In this document: piece after piece, positions 1 through 11,221 of the stretch
Position numbering within the stretch: position 1 is the first letter of the stretch
Layout of the letters: the number at the start of each line of letters is the position of its first letter
Assembly: GCA_034620365.1 (NCBI GenBank)
Contig: JAQGEQ010000110.1
Location: 1-64,000, forward strand
Source of the DNA: Pegea sp. RAD2-039
Lineage: Eukaryota > Chordata > Thaliacea > Salpida > Salpidae
Reading direction: 5' to 3'
DNA length: 64,000 bases
Notes under the pieces: model-generated
The model's database searches: none
What the model was told of the DNA's origin: nothing
Seen by the model: the letters and a program-made list of their open reading frames with translations, nothing else
Position numbers and translations under genes: made by a program

Positions 1-145
1 AAATTATTTTCTGATTTGCACGCTTTCCTGTTTCAAAAAGTTTCTTTCAAGTCGAGCTTTCCTTTTTTGGAATATTTTTTCAACTCTAACTCAATGATTT
101 CAAGATCGCCTTTGATAATTTGTCAATGTAATAAAACTCGATTCT
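1..145 (+). other. 3' end of an MPG gene lying left of the window (MPG0)
   Basis: This sequence is near identical to 30175-30320, which directly follows the stop codon of MPG1, and to 57669-57815 after MPG2. It carries the same AATAAA signal near position 130. It is best read as the 3' untranslated part of the last exon of another MPG copy whose coding exons lie left of the window. The assignment rests only on homology to the two copies seen in full. Confidence 0.6.
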
Positions 146-299
146 AGCAAATAATTAAGTCTGTTTTTATCAGTGCTCGCCACTCACCACTATAATCACA
201 TTTAATGATCATACATGAAAGGATTATTAGATCGAACATACACATCTAATAGTCTAAAGAGGTTCTATATTAATCATGCGGAAATTATTTAAGAGTTAG

Positions 300-430
300 T
301 TTCTAACTACCAAAGACACATAACAAGAATATAACGCTGTTTGTTTTGGAACACCTCTGTGTTGAGGTGTTGCTAGGAAAGGATTTTCTCCAAAGTCACA
401 AAGATGAATGAGTTATGAGGTCCACAAGAA
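300..430. repeat. Dispersed repeat piece, also found beside the gag-like relic
   Basis: The stretch around an 'aacgctgtttgtttt' core followed by 'cctctgtgttga' recurs at about 30475-30605, 13815-13925 and (degraded) 47285-47385. In the last two places it sits between gag-like and reverse-transcriptase-like relics, so it is probably a fragment of the same retroelement debris. There is no coding potential of its own. Confidence 0.5.
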
Positions 431-983
431 GATTTAGCTAAATATATGACCAATAAACACAAGAAATTGTCCTGCTAATTACATGCATACATAAATATTT
501 TGTAAATATAATTACAGTTTCAATATTCATTTATTCCTGTGAAAAATTAAACATTATTAACTGAACCTTTAGAATATAAAGTTTAATGTAACTAAAGTTT
601 GGACTTAATAAAAAGTCTTAGATATTTTATTTTTAGCTCGTTTGTATAAAAAATAAATTTTTAATTATCGAAAAAATAGCAAACATTTGATTTCAAACAA
701 GAATTATGTTTCTCAATGATATTTGATTTGATATAATTGACAAAATGAAAAGATACAACCAAACTTTTGGCTTTTTATTTGTTTTATTGAATGAAATGAT
801 ATCAAAAGTCGTGAAAACGTTTAAAAGTTTGCAATAATGCAGATTAATAACAGAATTTTCAAAGACTACGAATAAATCAGCGTATTCATAAGCACTTTCT
901 TTGGAAATATTTGAAGAGCTTTCTCTCAAATATTTTTATATTGAAGTTTTAACGATATTTGTAAACATCCACAATAAATTACT

Positions 984-1936
984 TCATTTTGCAATTAATA
1001 AAGTAAAGTTAAATGAAGGAAATATTAATTTTGAGGATGCAGCACCCATATAATAGAAGGTTTTGTCAATTATGGAGCTTTTGCAAGAAATGCTAAGTTT
1101 GCTTTTCAAACTTTTCCAAACTGACTTTTTCTGAGGTTTAGGTTCAGCAGCCATAATTAATGGTGAAACCCGATTCTTCCTCATAAACAAGTTACGAAAA
1201 CTAGATGAGCTTCTTGCTTTAATCGGTGTAGTTTTGATATTTTCTTTAAATGGCATATATCCAAAGCTTTGCTCAATACTTTTCTTTTTTATTTCATTGT
1301 TATTGCCATCACCTCCAGCATAAAACGATTCAATGCTTTTTATTTCATCTATGGAGTTTAAACTATCACCATCTCCATCACAAGCACCATGAGTATCACT
1401 ACTTTCAGAGCTAGTTGATATAATGTCCTCAACTAACTCGGGAATACAAGGTGGTATGCTAAGATTTTGTAGTTGATTCTTAAACTCAGCTTTTGTTACA
1501 GCTAAATTTCTATTTTTACTCAACTGAATCTTCTTTTTATTTTTCTTAGAACGTTTTTTAGATTTTTTAACTTAGGTTCCTGTGTGGAAATCCACAAAGG
1601 TGGAAGCCCATTAATATGTTTGTAGGGCTTGTTACAACCAATTTTAAGGTTCTCAAGTGAATAACTTCTTCTTCGAAGCAAGTTAGTTTCTTTCTGATTT
1701 TTCATCACCAGCAAGGGTGGAGCAGAGTCTGGTCGAGAATTACCATCTCGATTCAGGTTTATTTTTTCAACATCGTCGATGTTAAAATCTTCCTGAAGAC
1801 AAATTTTTTCAAGGGCCAGAAACTCCCACAACTCGATTTTATCTTCGAGTAAACGATTACAATGAGAGCTGACTCTATAATCATTCAAACTTGGCTTCAC
1901 TGAAAGACTCATTTTAGAAATTCGTGAAATGCTCAT
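984..1936 (-). pseudogene. F317 copy 1, frameshifted
   Basis: This is a 1-bp-deleted copy of the intronless 317-codon F317 gene that is intact at 17546-18499, 31158-32111 and 59802-60755. Compared with the 31158 copy, one base is missing near 1570-1585, just before the lysine-rich block at about codon 120. The upstream part (ATG at 1936) therefore runs out of frame, and the downstream part survives only as a separate 179-codon reading frame. The rest is almost identical to the intact copies, so the damage is recent. Minus-strand AATAAA signals occur about 200 nt past the old stop, near 774-788. The family is not recognised; see the intact copies for protein features. Confidence 0.75.
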
Positions 1937-2006
1937 ATGCGTGCCGAATACTAATAATAAAATGTGTTAAAACTTGGCGAAAGTATAAAGATAAAATGTT
2001 TAATAG

Positions 2007-2014
2007 TGACGTCA
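2007..2014. promoter_or_regulatory. CRE-type palindrome TGACGTCA upstream of F317 copy 1
   Basis: A perfect TGACGTCA lies 71 bp upstream of the F317 ATG. The same site and flanks are kept in all four F317 copies. TGACGTCA is the consensus site of CREB/ATF bZIP factors; that it works here is inference. Confidence 0.5.
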
Positions 2015-2249
2015 TAATTTAATTGGGTAACAACTGAGCTCGTTGTCAAAATAGTCAGAGGCATCAACAATCTCAATGAGGTATCCCAAACGCTTGTTTA
2101 TTCTTTTTAAACATTTTAGTAAATAAAATCTCAGCTATTATACATCCAATACAAAAGTTTATCAAATATAATTTTTGATTTCTACCATTGAAGGGTGAAG
2201 TAAATATCCTTCAGTTAAACTTTAATCTTATATTCATCCCATAACAAAC

Positions 2250-2590
2250 ATATGCAGTCACATGTAACAAAGTAATCAGTATCTTCTAATTGTTTATGAA
2301 AGCTTAGTTCGGAGTTATAAAAATATAATTAATATATTATCAGTTTGTTGTTGAGTTACAAATATTTTGTGGAAAACTTTTAGTGTATCAGTACAATAGT
2401 TCACTATAACTTTCTGAAAATATAAGAACACAACAAAAATCCAACTATAACACAGTTGGCAATTACACAAAATATAAATTCAAAAAATAATAAATTAATA
2501 AATCACTCGTCAACAAAATCATTATTTTTAAACTTTATATAAAAAGATGTCAGAGAATTGGCTGTAGTGATGGAGTCTCATATGTAACCA
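2250..2590. repeat. Dispersed repeat of about 330 bp, copy 1 of 6
   Basis: This begins near 'acatatg(a/c)agtcacatg' and ends near 'gtagtgatggagtct'. It recurs at about 15058-15399, 18810-19145, 32420-32760, 48485-48829 and 61070-61395. All copies have the same orientation, and all contain a short inverted repeat (CCAACT/AGTTGG). There is no open reading frame. Two copies directly follow the 3' tail of a LINE relic, and four lie upstream of F317. Confidence 0.7.
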
Positions 2591-2599
2591 ACATCTATG

Positions 2600-3010
2600 G
2601 CTTTGACTTTATATATTTTTTCTATCTCACTTCAAAAATAGCATCATCAGTATCAATAGAAGCCGAGATCAACTGCTGCATCGGTAAAGCAACTGACACA
2701 TTTGCACAGTTCACCTCCAGGATTTGGATACTCCAAAACTATCTATCAGAACCAAGGCTTCCATCTATAAAGCCTTCGTTTGTAGTCCACTAGTGTAAGC
2801 CATCAAAACTTGGACTCTGTCTAATAAACTCATCATTTTCATTTTTGCTGACATTTTAGTATCAAACGTATAAAGTGGCAGCAAAAGATCTCCAGCAAAG
2901 AAAGTGCACTGGAATGGCAATGATGTACAACATGCGAGGCCACCTCAGGTTTCGCTGGTGGGGTCACAAACGTGGTCACTTATAGTTCATGATGACAAGT
3001 GTAGATGATC
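2600..3010 (+). mobile_element. RTE-like LINE, decayed C-terminal fragment
   Basis: Plus-strand translation gives, in shifting frames, INCCIGKATDTFAQFTSRIW, then TKAAIYKAFV, then a relic like HLRFRWWGH. Motifs of this order (IGKA..F..L..R.W, then K.A.YKA.V, then LR.RW.GH) are typical of the region after the reverse transcriptase in RTE-type LINE proteins. Several frameshifts and stops make it dead. Homologous fragments lie at 19160-19560, 32780-33185 and 61400-61810. Confidence 0.6.
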
Positions 3011-3195
3011 TCTTAGACACCATAGAATAAACCAGAAAGTTTATCAATTATATCAGTTGATTTAGATTGTGAGCCAACAACATTTTGAACAGTTTGCTTT
3101 TTGACAAGATGAATTTTAAAAGAAACATTTTTTTTTGAAGACTTTCAATAATATATAATTTTAGATACAAATTTTCAGTACGCGAATGATTGAAT

Positions 3196-4128
3196 TTATT
3201 TTAGCAAAATCACTATAACCTTTAGATTTTCAAAAATAGTTTGATATCTCTGATTGAGAGAAAGCGAAGTATCGATTCTTAACATCATTTTATCTAAATT
3301 CCCAATCATATGTCTTATTTTCTAAAAAAATAAATATTATTTGATTGATTAATCAGCGGTTTTTGTGACATCTCAACAAAAATAACTTTTCCAAATGTCT
3401 TATTAATCTAAAAACTACTTTTCTATTTAACTACTAAAATAATATATTTAAATGGCTTTAATTATCCTGCAACAGAAGGTTACTTACAACCGCATTAGTC
3501 TTTTCGTATTTATCTTTCTGTAAAACCTGAAGATTTTTTTTGTCGTTCTCTAATTTTTTGATCGTATTTAATCTCAACCTTCTTTCGTGAAATAGTTTAT
3601 CTTTAACAAGTTTTAATTTTCCAGTTGACAGTTCTAGCTCTTTTAAAGTTTTCTAAAAACAGTTTTAGTTAATTTTTTACTAAAAAATAACTAATTATAT
3701 TAAACAAAATAACAAATTTTGAGAAATGAACAAGTTAAGTTACATGAAAGTTATTCTGTGTCTTCAAACGAAGTCTTTTTTCAACAATCTCTTCTAAATC
3801 ATAAAGTTGACTTGTGCTTAAACCAAGCAATTCTTTCCTTAATGATTTCAATTCCAAAAGTGTTTCTTGAATTCTTGAAGAGTTTTTTTTAATTAAACGA
3901 TGGTAGTCTTCACCTTGAATACTTCTTCGTTTTTCTATATACATTTGCAATCATAATTTTGTCTGCGTTACTTTTTCTACTATGAATTAAACAGAACTTA
4001 CCGGAAAGCTTTATCAAAGTTTCATATTGAAGACTTTCTTCATTTAAAGACTTTAATCTTGCTTGAACTCTATTAAAGTTTAGCTCGATGCAAGAATCAC
4101 CTCCACACATTTGATCTCTTTCCGACAT
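3196..4128 (-). CDS. thoc7: THOC7-like coiled-coil protein, four exons, intact copy
   Basis: Four minus-strand exons join in frame: 4128-4002, 3934-3744, 3652-3488 and 3321-3196 (stop at 3198-3196), with GT..AG introns. Lengths 127, 191, 165 and 126 nt give phases 1, 0 and 0 and a 202-residue protein. The product is charged and almost wholly helical, with long heptad-like runs. The segment in exon 2 with EDYHRL, then QETLLELKSLRKELLGLS, resembles from memory the EYDAL...ETLKELE.LGKELEHLS segment of animal THOC7, a subunit of the TREX/THO mRNA-export complex. That match is a judgement by eye; an unrelated coiled-coil protein is possible. An upstream ATG at 4143 would add five residues. A CRE site lies at 4382-4389, about 250 bp upstream. 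The U3 copy is broken, so this may be the only working copy in the window. Confidence 0.6.
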
Positions 4129-4381
4129 CTTAAACAAAATCAAAATTTTTGTTGTCTAAAACTGAGGTTATCAAAATATACTTTTCTAATTTTTAATCTA
4201 ATTAATTATACTAAGTGGTATTCAACTTAAAATTTCACGGCAATAATAAGTATAAAGAGAGATGCTCACTATAAGGTCTGTGCGTCTTTTCTTTGTTATA
4301 GAAGTTAGTAGTAGTAGTGTAGCTTAGACAAGATTTTACAAGATTGTATAAAAAGTTGGACGACTGTAGATAACACATGTA

Positions 4382-4389
4382 TGACGTCA
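4382..4389. promoter_or_regulatory. CRE-type palindrome upstream of the THOC7-like gene
   Basis: A perfect TGACGTCA lies about 254 bp upstream of the ATG at 4128. It is retained at 34454-34461 in the duplicate. Function is inferred from the motif only. Confidence 0.4.
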
Positions 4390-4639
4390 CTAAGGCTAAT
4401 ATTCCGAAAAATCGTTTCACTTTCTCCTAATATTTTCGACTAATTTTGTTTATTTATTTATTAAGTCAAATTATAATTATTAAAAATATTTTAAAAATTT
4501 TCCAATAAATAATATAAATTAATAATTAGGCTAATATTAGCAACTAATTATCAATATTTAGTCGGTTAGTATTCAAAAAACCCTGAAATGAAAATTAGTC
4601 TAAGAAAGACAAAAGTTAACACTATACGAGTAATCAATA

Positions 4640-4833
4640 TTTATAGCTGTGGCGTTCAAGCTTTGAATAATTCTGTCGATCTTGCCACAAAAATGACATC
4701 ATCAGTACCAATAGGACCCGAGATCAACTGCTGCATCGGTAAAGCGTTTTTAAGTTGGAAGGATATTGCAGCAGATCGCTCCGAATGGCGCTCTCTACTC
4801 CGTAAACAACTGAATGGTAGAGAAAGAAAATAA
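4640..4833 (+). mobile_element. RTE-like LINE remnant with an internal deletion
   Basis: Part of an 81-codon reading frame (4588-4833) reads EINCCIGKAF and then WKDIAADRSEWR before ending LLRKQLNGRERK. In RTE-type LINE proteins the IGKA motif and the W..(L/I)AADR..WR end are normally separated by roughly 150 residues. This is therefore a deletion-fused relic, not a gene. It is duplicated at 34710-34905. Confidence 0.6.
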
Positions 4834-4839
4834 CTTCAA

Positions 4840-5930
4840 TGAAAAAGAGAAAATCCTGAAAGCATTTAGTTCTTTTGCATCTCTCTGTTTTAGCTACTTG
4901 ATGTTAGACTCGTTTTAAGTGACAGGAAGCTGAAAGCTTATATCTTGTCAGCTCATTGTCAATATCTTCATTTGTTAGGTCCTATTTGAACTTTTTATTG
5001 ATCTCCTATTACAGATAGCTTTTGATTTTCATTTGTGAAGCAAACACATAATCTTATGTTGAGCTTTTAACTTGAACAAATCTGAAATTACCGTTTTATC
5101 TAATTTAATATTATTTATCATTATTATTTAATATCTTATATGTTTAGCGCCATGTGACAAATAATAAATTATACAGGTCTTATAGCGAACTCAGAATAAT
5201 ATGACTATAAAGAAAAAAGAGGTCACATGTACCCTGACACATCATCAGTAGTTTGTAAAAAATAGAGACACTGCAATGACAAGCTTATGTAAGTTATAAA
5301 AAAGTTAGGAAACTAATAAGTTACAAAATAAACAGAAACAATAGAGAAATTGTACTTGTTACTACATTACTCAGTCTGTAGTATCACATGATATCAACAG
5401 AAACTAAAATGGTACAAATTATTGAAGAAGAGTATTTAGATATATAGTAAAATCAAAACTGATAATTTTGATTCTTATTGCTATAAAACAACTGAATTAG
5501 CTTTCAGAAGACTTTAAGATAGTTTCATCTTTGTTAAGCATAAATACCTACTAACCACAAGATTTGGAATAATTTTAAAATGTGAGCTTGTATACACCTA
5601 GACAAGCTTATATTAGAAAAATGTTACGATACCCACCAATTTTAAATAAATGCTCAACTATTTTATTAGAATAAAACTTTAGAAGTAATTATTATACTTT
5701 TTGATGGTTTTGAATCATGAAACTTGAAATTATCATGAGATCTACTTATTTCAACATTTCATTTAGTTAATAAAATCATTTACATACTTTTACATAATGA
5801 TACTCATCAAGCAACTTGCCTAAATTTTTAGTATAAATAAAGAGTTTAAAAAGTTTGAATTCAAAAGAAACAGACTTGATATAAAACCTTCAAATGAAAA
5901 TTATCATTTACGTTAGAAAGGAAAAGTAGT
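4840..5930. other. Intergenic DNA with no feature seen
   Basis: This AT-rich stretch has no long reading frame, no recognisable motif and no strong internal repeat. It is almost unchanged in the duplicate at 34910-36000. Confidence 0.5.
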
Positions 5931-5934
5931 ATGA

Positions 5935-6330
5935 CCTGTTTTGGCCGAGAATGGTCAAGTTGTTTGACAGTGTAGAAGTTATGAAGATCCAGTTGTGACC
6001 ATACATCAACACCCCATTCTCCACGCAAGCCAGCTGATGTAACAGAACAACAAAACTGATGCGGCTATGCCCAACTAGCGTTGCAGGAGCTGCCAGAACG
6101 GCACTGAGTTCAGTGACAAACTGACTAATCCGGCTTTAAAATCAGTTTTGCGTCTCCTAGAAGTATTGTCACAAAACAGACTAACAAAGTCCTTCTACCC
6201 GAGCCCTCTTATGGACGATTTATTTTCGCAAATATGAGTTCGCCTGAGCCAAAATCCAGGACCTTCTGCGTGTCAGACAGGTCTGATAATCGCCACAATA
6301 TAGGGACAGACAAGTAGCAAAAAGAAAATG
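5935..6330 (+). repeat. GC-richer dispersed repeat, divergent copy
   Basis: This is markedly more GC-rich than its surroundings. The core near 6080-6120 (GCAGGAGC.GC.AGAACG followed by TGAGT.CAG.GACAA) matches the reverse complement of about 16020-16150 and 58285-58410, with scattered differences. A 'GATGTAACAGA' block just upstream also matches. There is no intact reading frame. It looks like an old mobile-element fragment of unknown class. A near-identical copy lies at about 36005-36400. Confidence 0.5.
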
Positions 6331-6887
6331 TAGCAAATAGGCCATCAAGCAATTTTTTTTCTAGTTAGTTTTATTTGATAGTTAGATTAGATTAAATATT
6401 TTGTAAATTGTATTATCATTTTAAAAAAAGATTTCCTACTTTTGATTTAGCATTTCTACTGGTTTTATAAATTTAGTTTTAATTTGAAAGAATCAACTAA
6501 TATTCAATTGATAAGCTAAAATTTTTCAGATTATATTTAGAAAATTTTTTTTAAATACTTCAAATAATATTTAAAAATAGACATAAAAGTCATACTAACT
6601 TGTTTTATACTATTATCAATATTTTCATTTATTTAAGTCTTTATATAAACTTGTTATTATGAAAAAATTGGATAGTTAAATAATAAAGATGTATTTACTT
6701 TCTTTCAAAATCTTATAAGAGTTATTAGAATTTTGTACAACAAAATCCTGTAAAAATTAGAAAAATATGTTTAAAACAAATATAAATAATAACATATAAA
6801 TTTCTATAAAATCAAACTATATCATTGTTAAAGTAAAAATCAAATTAACTTTTATTTCAGTATTTTTCTGAGAAGCTATTATCAAAT

Positions 6888-8836
6888 ATGAAAAGTTTTT
6901 TGTTGAAGTTTTTTATTTGTTTCATTCTTATGAACCAAACATTAACTGTAGTCGGAGGTAAGAATTATTATTTAGTTTTATTACAAGTAAATAAATATAT
7001 CATGAAAAAATAATATTCATTAATTCAATAAAGCAAATAAAGCATCACTTTTGATATTCAAGAACTTATACCAGCTTTAATAGAGGAAATAATTTCTGAA
7101 CTGATAATAAAATTTTAATATTTATAACTTCAAAATACTATCTGCTTACTAAGAGTTGTAAACAAAAATAATTTCATATTCGATAAATCAAACCAATGTT
7201 TGTTTGAAAGATTGTTTTATTACTTTAATATAAAACTCATTGCTAATTTCTTTAACACAGATGACCCAGATTGTGGTGATGGACAGTTCTTGGATCTTAT
7301 ATCTTATAGATGTGTATCTGGATGTGAGGAAGGACACCTAAAAATACAAATAGATCAATTCGCTGGTGTATGCTATCGTGAGTTTATTTTCAATTCAAAT
7401 CTTTTATAAATCTATATAAGTTTAAAAATAACGAAAAGGTTAAAATGATTCTAATAAAATGTTAATAAATTTCATTTAATATTTCAAAAGTCGTATAACT
7501 GATTGAAGTAAATTATATTGTTGAGTAACATTTCGAAATCTACTCACAAGATGCTTAAACAAAGAAATCAAACTATTTTTGGGTTTAATATTGAGATCTA
7601 AAAATGTATCCATAAAGCAACTACTTATATCGTTAGAAATGAGGAAAATTAATAATAGTAATAATATTGTCTTTTTAATAGCTTCCACGTTTAAAACTTA
7701 ATTCTATCCTTTTCTTTCTACTTTGATTATTAATACTTAAATTAATACCAAATCTCACAAAGCCCTCATTAAACGCTTATCGTCAAAAGTTAAACGAATT
7801 GAATAGTTTCATGGAAGAAATAATAAATTAGATTATCTTGTTTTCACTTGCTTACTTTTTTCTTTTTAGCCTGCGAGTCACCTTGTAAGACATGTGAAGA
7901 AAGAACAGACTTTTGCTCAAGCTGTGAAGAAGGTTATACTTTAGAAAATATAGATTGTATTCAAACAAGTAAGAAGAATATAAATCTGAATATGAACTTA
8001 TTTTAATTTCAAATAATTTTCTAAATATTGAATCAAAACTCGGCGTAAAAATTTCTTTTAATTTCAGACCCGGACAACTTATCAGTGATTACCACCGAAT
8101 GTGGGGATGGGATGTTTCGTGAAGTCGATACTGGAAAATGTGTATCTAGGTGTAAGGAGGGATACCTAACCTTACAACCGATACAGAAACCTGGTTCATG
8201 TAGACGTAAGTTTATATGCTGATGATTAGAATTTCTTTTAAATACTTTTGAATTTACTTTTATCAAAAAATAGGACAACTGTTTCTAGAAAATGACCAAT
8301 TTATTTTATGAGTAGTAACTTTTAAATCAAAATAAAAGGTCAAGTATTGTCCATATTACAAGTTGCCTAAAGGAAAAAGTAGAACTATTACTTGTCCTAG
8401 ACAAATTAACATATTACAAAATCATTTTGAAAGCTCACCTTCATTATCACTTTGAATGATGATGTCGTAAATTACCCTGAGTCATCATTAGCAGCTTCAA
8501 TCTTAAAATATTATCATTAAAAATTCAACATGATAATTTAGAAGATTGAATTTTAAATTTTTATAAAGATAAATAGAAAAATTAATCGCAATATCTACTT
8601 TTTATTTTCTAGCCTGCCAGTCACCTTGTAAGACCTGCGAATTAAGAGTGGACGTCTGTATGTCGTGCGAAGAAGGTTATACTTCAAATGCTTGGGGTTG
8701 TTTGAAAACAAGTAAGTTGCTCATGAACCCAAAAACCGATTTATTTCCAAGAAAAATGAATAAAATCTTAAGACTCTATTTGCAGCTCAACACTAAAACT
8801 ATTTTTATAATTTCAGACTCTGACAACTCTCAGTAA
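6888..8836 (+). CDS. Small secreted cysteine-rich protein, six exons (U1 copy)
   Basis: Six plus-strand exons join in frame: 6888-6957, 7261-7377, 7870-7968, 8068-8205, 8613-8711 and 8817-8836, giving 180 residues. Every intron is in phase 1, the usual phase of shuffled extracellular modules. Exon 1 encodes a start Met and hydrophobic signal peptide (KSFLLKFFICFILM). Exons 2 and 4 encode one module type (C-G-D-G...C-V-S-x-C-x-E-G...C). Exons 3 and 5 encode a second (C-x-S-P-C-K-T-C-E...C-x-S-C-E-E-G-Y-T...C) and are both exactly 99 nt. The order is thus an A-B-A-B duplication. Cysteine spacing resembles furin-like or EGF-like cysteine-rich repeats. A short acidic/polar tail ends it. The role is unknown; secretion or the cell surface is inferred from the leader. 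A possible alternative last exon lies at 9239-9267. Confidence 0.75.
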
Positions 8837-9238
8837 ATATATAAGCTAGCTTATAAATCAACAGTATAGTAGCACTAATTAAACAGAAAAATGAAAAATG
8901 TAACAATAAATCGCTTACTGACGACTTAAGTTGATTTATCAGTTTGCTCTTTAATACAAAGTTTTTTGTCCAATAATAAAATAAACTTTTTAAAATTCTT
9001 AGCTTTGTTGTATCAAAAGTAACAAACAATGAATTTGAAAATAATTTGTGAAATCAAAATATTCCATTTGCTACATTTAAATACAAAAGATATAAATTAA
9101 TCAAAGATTATAAAAGTTCAAACATTTGATATTTCTAATTATAGGTATAATATTTGATAATCTTTGTTGTTATAAATATCAATCACAGTTTAATTTATTT
9201 ACATTTTTCTAATTTTTTTTACTTTTCTGTTGATATAG

Positions 9239-9267
9239 GAAACGAAAACTCGGATTACAGCTCTTAA
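9239..9267 (+). other. Possible alternative last exon of the secreted protein gene
   Basis: A long pyrimidine tract ends in a TATAG acceptor at 9238. The following bases are in the required phase (1) after the exon ending at 8711. They encode a short tail, RNENSDYSS, and then TAA at 9265-9267. The regular last exon (8817) encodes NSDNSQ and a stop, so both would give similar polar tails. The duplicate keeps it at 39311-39339 with one substitution (E to K). Confidence 0.35.
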
Positions 9268-9599
9268 TCATTAAAAGTCTTGCAACTGATGCTTAAATCT
9301 TAGCAGCTGTTGTAGAAGGCGGAAAATTGTATTCTTTGTAAAGCTGACTTTTTCGTCTTTTCTTTTCTGGAATTTTCTTCAAGTTTTTAAACAAATAAAT
9401 AATTTTCTAACAACAGTTTGTAGTTTTAATTTGTTGTTGTGATGTATTCTGATATCTGAGTATCATACTTTTCTTTGTTTGTGTTTCATCACACAAACTT
9501 TTAGAAATGATAAAGACTTTGTAGCAAAGCTTTACTTTATTATAAATTAAACAAAAATCTTCAGTATTTACTAACATCCACTAACTAAGACTGTATAAG

Positions 9600-10560
9600 A
9601 CTGAGTAAAAGCATTTGCAATCAAAACCCTTGCTTTTTTACTATATATAGCCACAACTGAATAGCACCAAACGCCTTTATTGGCACCTTCCAATCTTTAG
9701 TTTGTAGTTTTCTTGACTTTAAAGTACATCTTAATACCATAAATTATAATGTTCTATCTAGCTATAAACTTGTGGTTGGTACAGAATTGTCCGACCAATC
9801 AGTTGTACGACAAACAAAATAAAAACGCGACACGAAAGAGTATCAAGTATAAGAGGAAAACTAAAACGCAAAAAAAACAGAAGATTTTTTCAGTAGCGAG
9901 ATTATCCCAAACTTCTTTTTTCACTTTGTTGCCGAACACTTCAGTTGTAGAGGCTTACCCTGACACTCCTGTTATTAGCTTGGATGCCTACTACCTTCAC
10001 TGTGTCGGTCAAACTCATTTCATTCATGATTGTTTCTTTTATTCTATCACCAATCATCTTATTATTCTTAACTTTTGACCTCCTTTGATAGTTTAACGCA
10101 ATCGCCCCAAATCCTTGTTCCGTTGTTATAGAGATAAGATGTCGTATAAGCAAGTGGCTAATTTCAAATCGATTTATTAATGGCGATATCTTTTTTCTCC
10201 ACTGAGGGACATAACAACTTCAACCCTTGTAACGTTATTGTCCGTTCCAGTTAAGCGTGACTACTACTGTTACGTCACTAGTATCGCATACCGCTACAAA
10301 TAGTAAAGCTTCACCAATAGCGAGCTATAAGAGTTTCCTCAAAAATGATATTGCCAAAATGCACCAATGCATTCTTAATTGTTCTGCCATATCAGTCAGT
10401 ACTTTTTGAAAAACAGTAATACCAACTTCACAAGCCATAAACTCTTCGTTTTTCTCGGGTATGGTTTTTTTGGTGGTAGGCTCGTTTTAGGTCAGAAGTT
10501 ATTTTAGGTAGTTTTAGGTAGAAAGCAAACAACTTCTTTGCTCTTTCATTTGTCATGTTA
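9600..10560. other. Decayed, GC-richer stretch of unknown origin
   Basis: This region is less AT-rich than its flanks and contains broken reading frames. The plus-strand 109-codon frame (9749-10078) is not kept in the duplicate at 39820, because a 1-bp change shifts it. Minus-strand pieces near 10330-10500 and 9941-10153 are short and out of frame with one another. I suspect an old transposon but recognise no motif. It is duplicated at about 39660-40630. Confidence 0.35.
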
Positions 10561-11221
10561 ATTAAACGTTAAAAACAATAAATGAAAAATATTAAAACTA
10601 GTGATGGTTTAAAACTGTTACTTAAAGATTTATAAACAATAATATAAAATAGAAAAAGATTTGACTATTCAAGTCATATTCAAGGATATATATTTAAGTT
10701 AGAATTGACATTTCAACTTTATGAATATTCATGAATAATTTGTGAATGCGAAAATTTGTTTTTTATATTAACATTAAAAGTTACTTATATTTTATAGAAT
10801 CAATAATATTTCAAAGAACAAGGATTCTTAAACTTTGGACAGAAATGACCTTCAAAAAATTAAAAAAAATGTTAATCTTTTGTAACGATTTCTCAGTTAT
10901 TTTTATCAAACTATCTTTGTATAAATGGATGTCTTCTTCCTAAAATAAAATTCCTTAAATAAATTTTTGATGTCTTGAAGCATTTAGGTAAAATGTTTTA
11001 TTTGATTATAATCAAAACTTGAAAACGATGAAAAATAAAAGACCAGTTCAAACTTACATACAAGAAAATAATTAGTTTATAAGGACTAAACTTCCACAAG
11101 AACATAATTTCATCTTAATCTTGCTGTGAATGTTTGACTACAACAGTTTTTACTATTATTTTTAACTATAGGCTTTAAAACTTATATGAAAAAGATAAAA
11201 CAATCACAACTGATCAAATAA

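Noticed and set aside
693-929. 78-codon minus-strand frame, identical at 30867-31103
   Set aside because: It lies in the F317 3' flank and is not open in the U2 and U4 copies; identity in U3 reflects recent duplication only.
7476-7688. 70-codon minus frame, also at 37548
   Set aside because: Falls within an intron of the secreted gene, antisense; no motif.
9749-10078. 109-codon plus-strand frame
   Set aside because: Frameshifted in the near-identical duplicate and without recognisable motifs.
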